Shown piece by piece: positions 54,172 through 54,450 of a stretch of DNA of 54,450 nucleotides. How positions within the stretch are numbered: position 1 is the first letter of the stretch; every line of letters starts with the position of its first letter. The translations under genes were made by a program, and so were the position numbers. The stretch covers positions 1-54,450 of the forward strand of contig JAAMXP010002705.1 of the NCBI GenBank assembly GCA_019693395.1, given 5' to 3'. Origin of the DNA: Ettlia oleoabundans. Taxonomy: Eukaryota; Chlorophyta; Chlorophyceae; Chlamydomonadales. The notes beneath the pieces were generated by a model. It was not told the DNA's origin. It worked only from the letters and a program-made list of their open reading frames with translations, and did not search any database.

Positions 54172-54450
54172 CCCTGCCCTGCACTGCGCTGATTGACTGT
54201 ATATTGCCTCTATATATCATGTCAGCACCATCTTTCCGATAACCTTTTCACTTGTTGACATTCATGCAAGTATGTACATACAGTTTTGCAACAATTGAAA
54301 GTCTTGCAACATAGTGCAACAACACGAAACTGCATACAGCCGTTATTCCCAAGTGTAATGCTGCAGGTTGATTGCTCCATTTCCTGCTACATTGCACTGC
54401 AGGCGCTGGTACTGGGGTGGGGTGGGCCGGTGGGGAGGTGTGTGTGTGTG
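54172..54450 (+). other. 3' UTR of amine oxidase gene and end of window
   Basis: Contains a TGTAA at 54354-54358 and ends in a short GT repeat. Confidence 0.6.
54354..54358 (+). terminator. putative TGTAA polyadenylation signal (amine oxidase)
   Basis: TGTAA about 185 nt after the stop at 54171. Confidence 0.55.

Noticed and set aside
1..54450. tRNA, rRNA, CRISPR, transposon or viral genes
   Set aside because: No tRNA box B-type sequence, repeat-spacer array, transposase, reverse transcriptase or viral hallmark motif was seen on either strand.

Overview
The window is a piece of nuclear chromosome from a green alga, most likely a trebouxiophyte (Coccomyxa/Chlorella/Auxenochlorella type). That assignment is an inference. 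It rests on GC-rich, intron-dense genes (over 100 introns in 18 genes), long Ala/Gln/Gly-rich linkers, plant-like protein families (LIN9/ALWAYS EARLY, a plant-type NAA60, a plastid-type MATE carrier) and TGTAA polyadenylation signals downstream of many stops. There are no bacterial operons, CRISPR arrays, tRNAs, rRNAs or intact transposons. Gene models were built by joining exons at GT-AG (sometimes GC-AG) sites and checking that the reading phase closes at every junction. Most models close perfectly from start to stop.

Layout. 1-4788 (+): LIN9/ALY subunit of a MuvB-type complex, 5' end outside the window. 6269-7809 (+): small secreted Cys-rich protein. 8323-10159 (-): IBA57 iron-sulfur assembly factor, head-to-head with 10468-14308 (+), a family X DNA polymerase (lambda type). 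14578-18828 (-): spliceosomal cyclophilin CWC27, head-to-head with 19054-19402 (+), ribosomal protein L33. 19740-20399 (-): Rid-family protein, starting only 39 nt after the stop of 20439-21275 (-), a Tudor-like protein. That one is head-to-head with 21606-25615 (+), a coiled-coil protein. 25817-26244 (-): small hydrophilic protein. 26490-28500 (-): secreted Cys-rich protein. 28501-30152: no gene seen. 30153-32613 (-): MATE transporter. 33241-38174 (-): ARMC8/GID5. 38859-40257 (-): TIM17. 40960-46192 (+): F-box protein. 46436-48681 (+): HEAT/TOG-like protein with a lipidation-type N terminus. 49001-about 50600 (-): NAA60/HAT4 acetyltransferase. 51366-54171 (+): secreted polyamine-oxidase-like flavoprotein.

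The genes do not form one pathway; this is mostly housekeeping chromosome. Several sit in compact divergent pairs with 225-330 bp between start codons, so promoters are probably shared. The points most worth a second look are a probable dicistronic Tudor-like/Rid transcript, a high share of GC-AG introns (six or seven of about 105), a Cys/His-rich insert in the DNA polymerase, a Rid protein that has lost the catalytic arginine, and two lineage-specific secreted proteins. I see no clear evidence for a wholly new multi-gene system. Two short assembly gaps (Ns) lie in introns beside G/C homopolymers.
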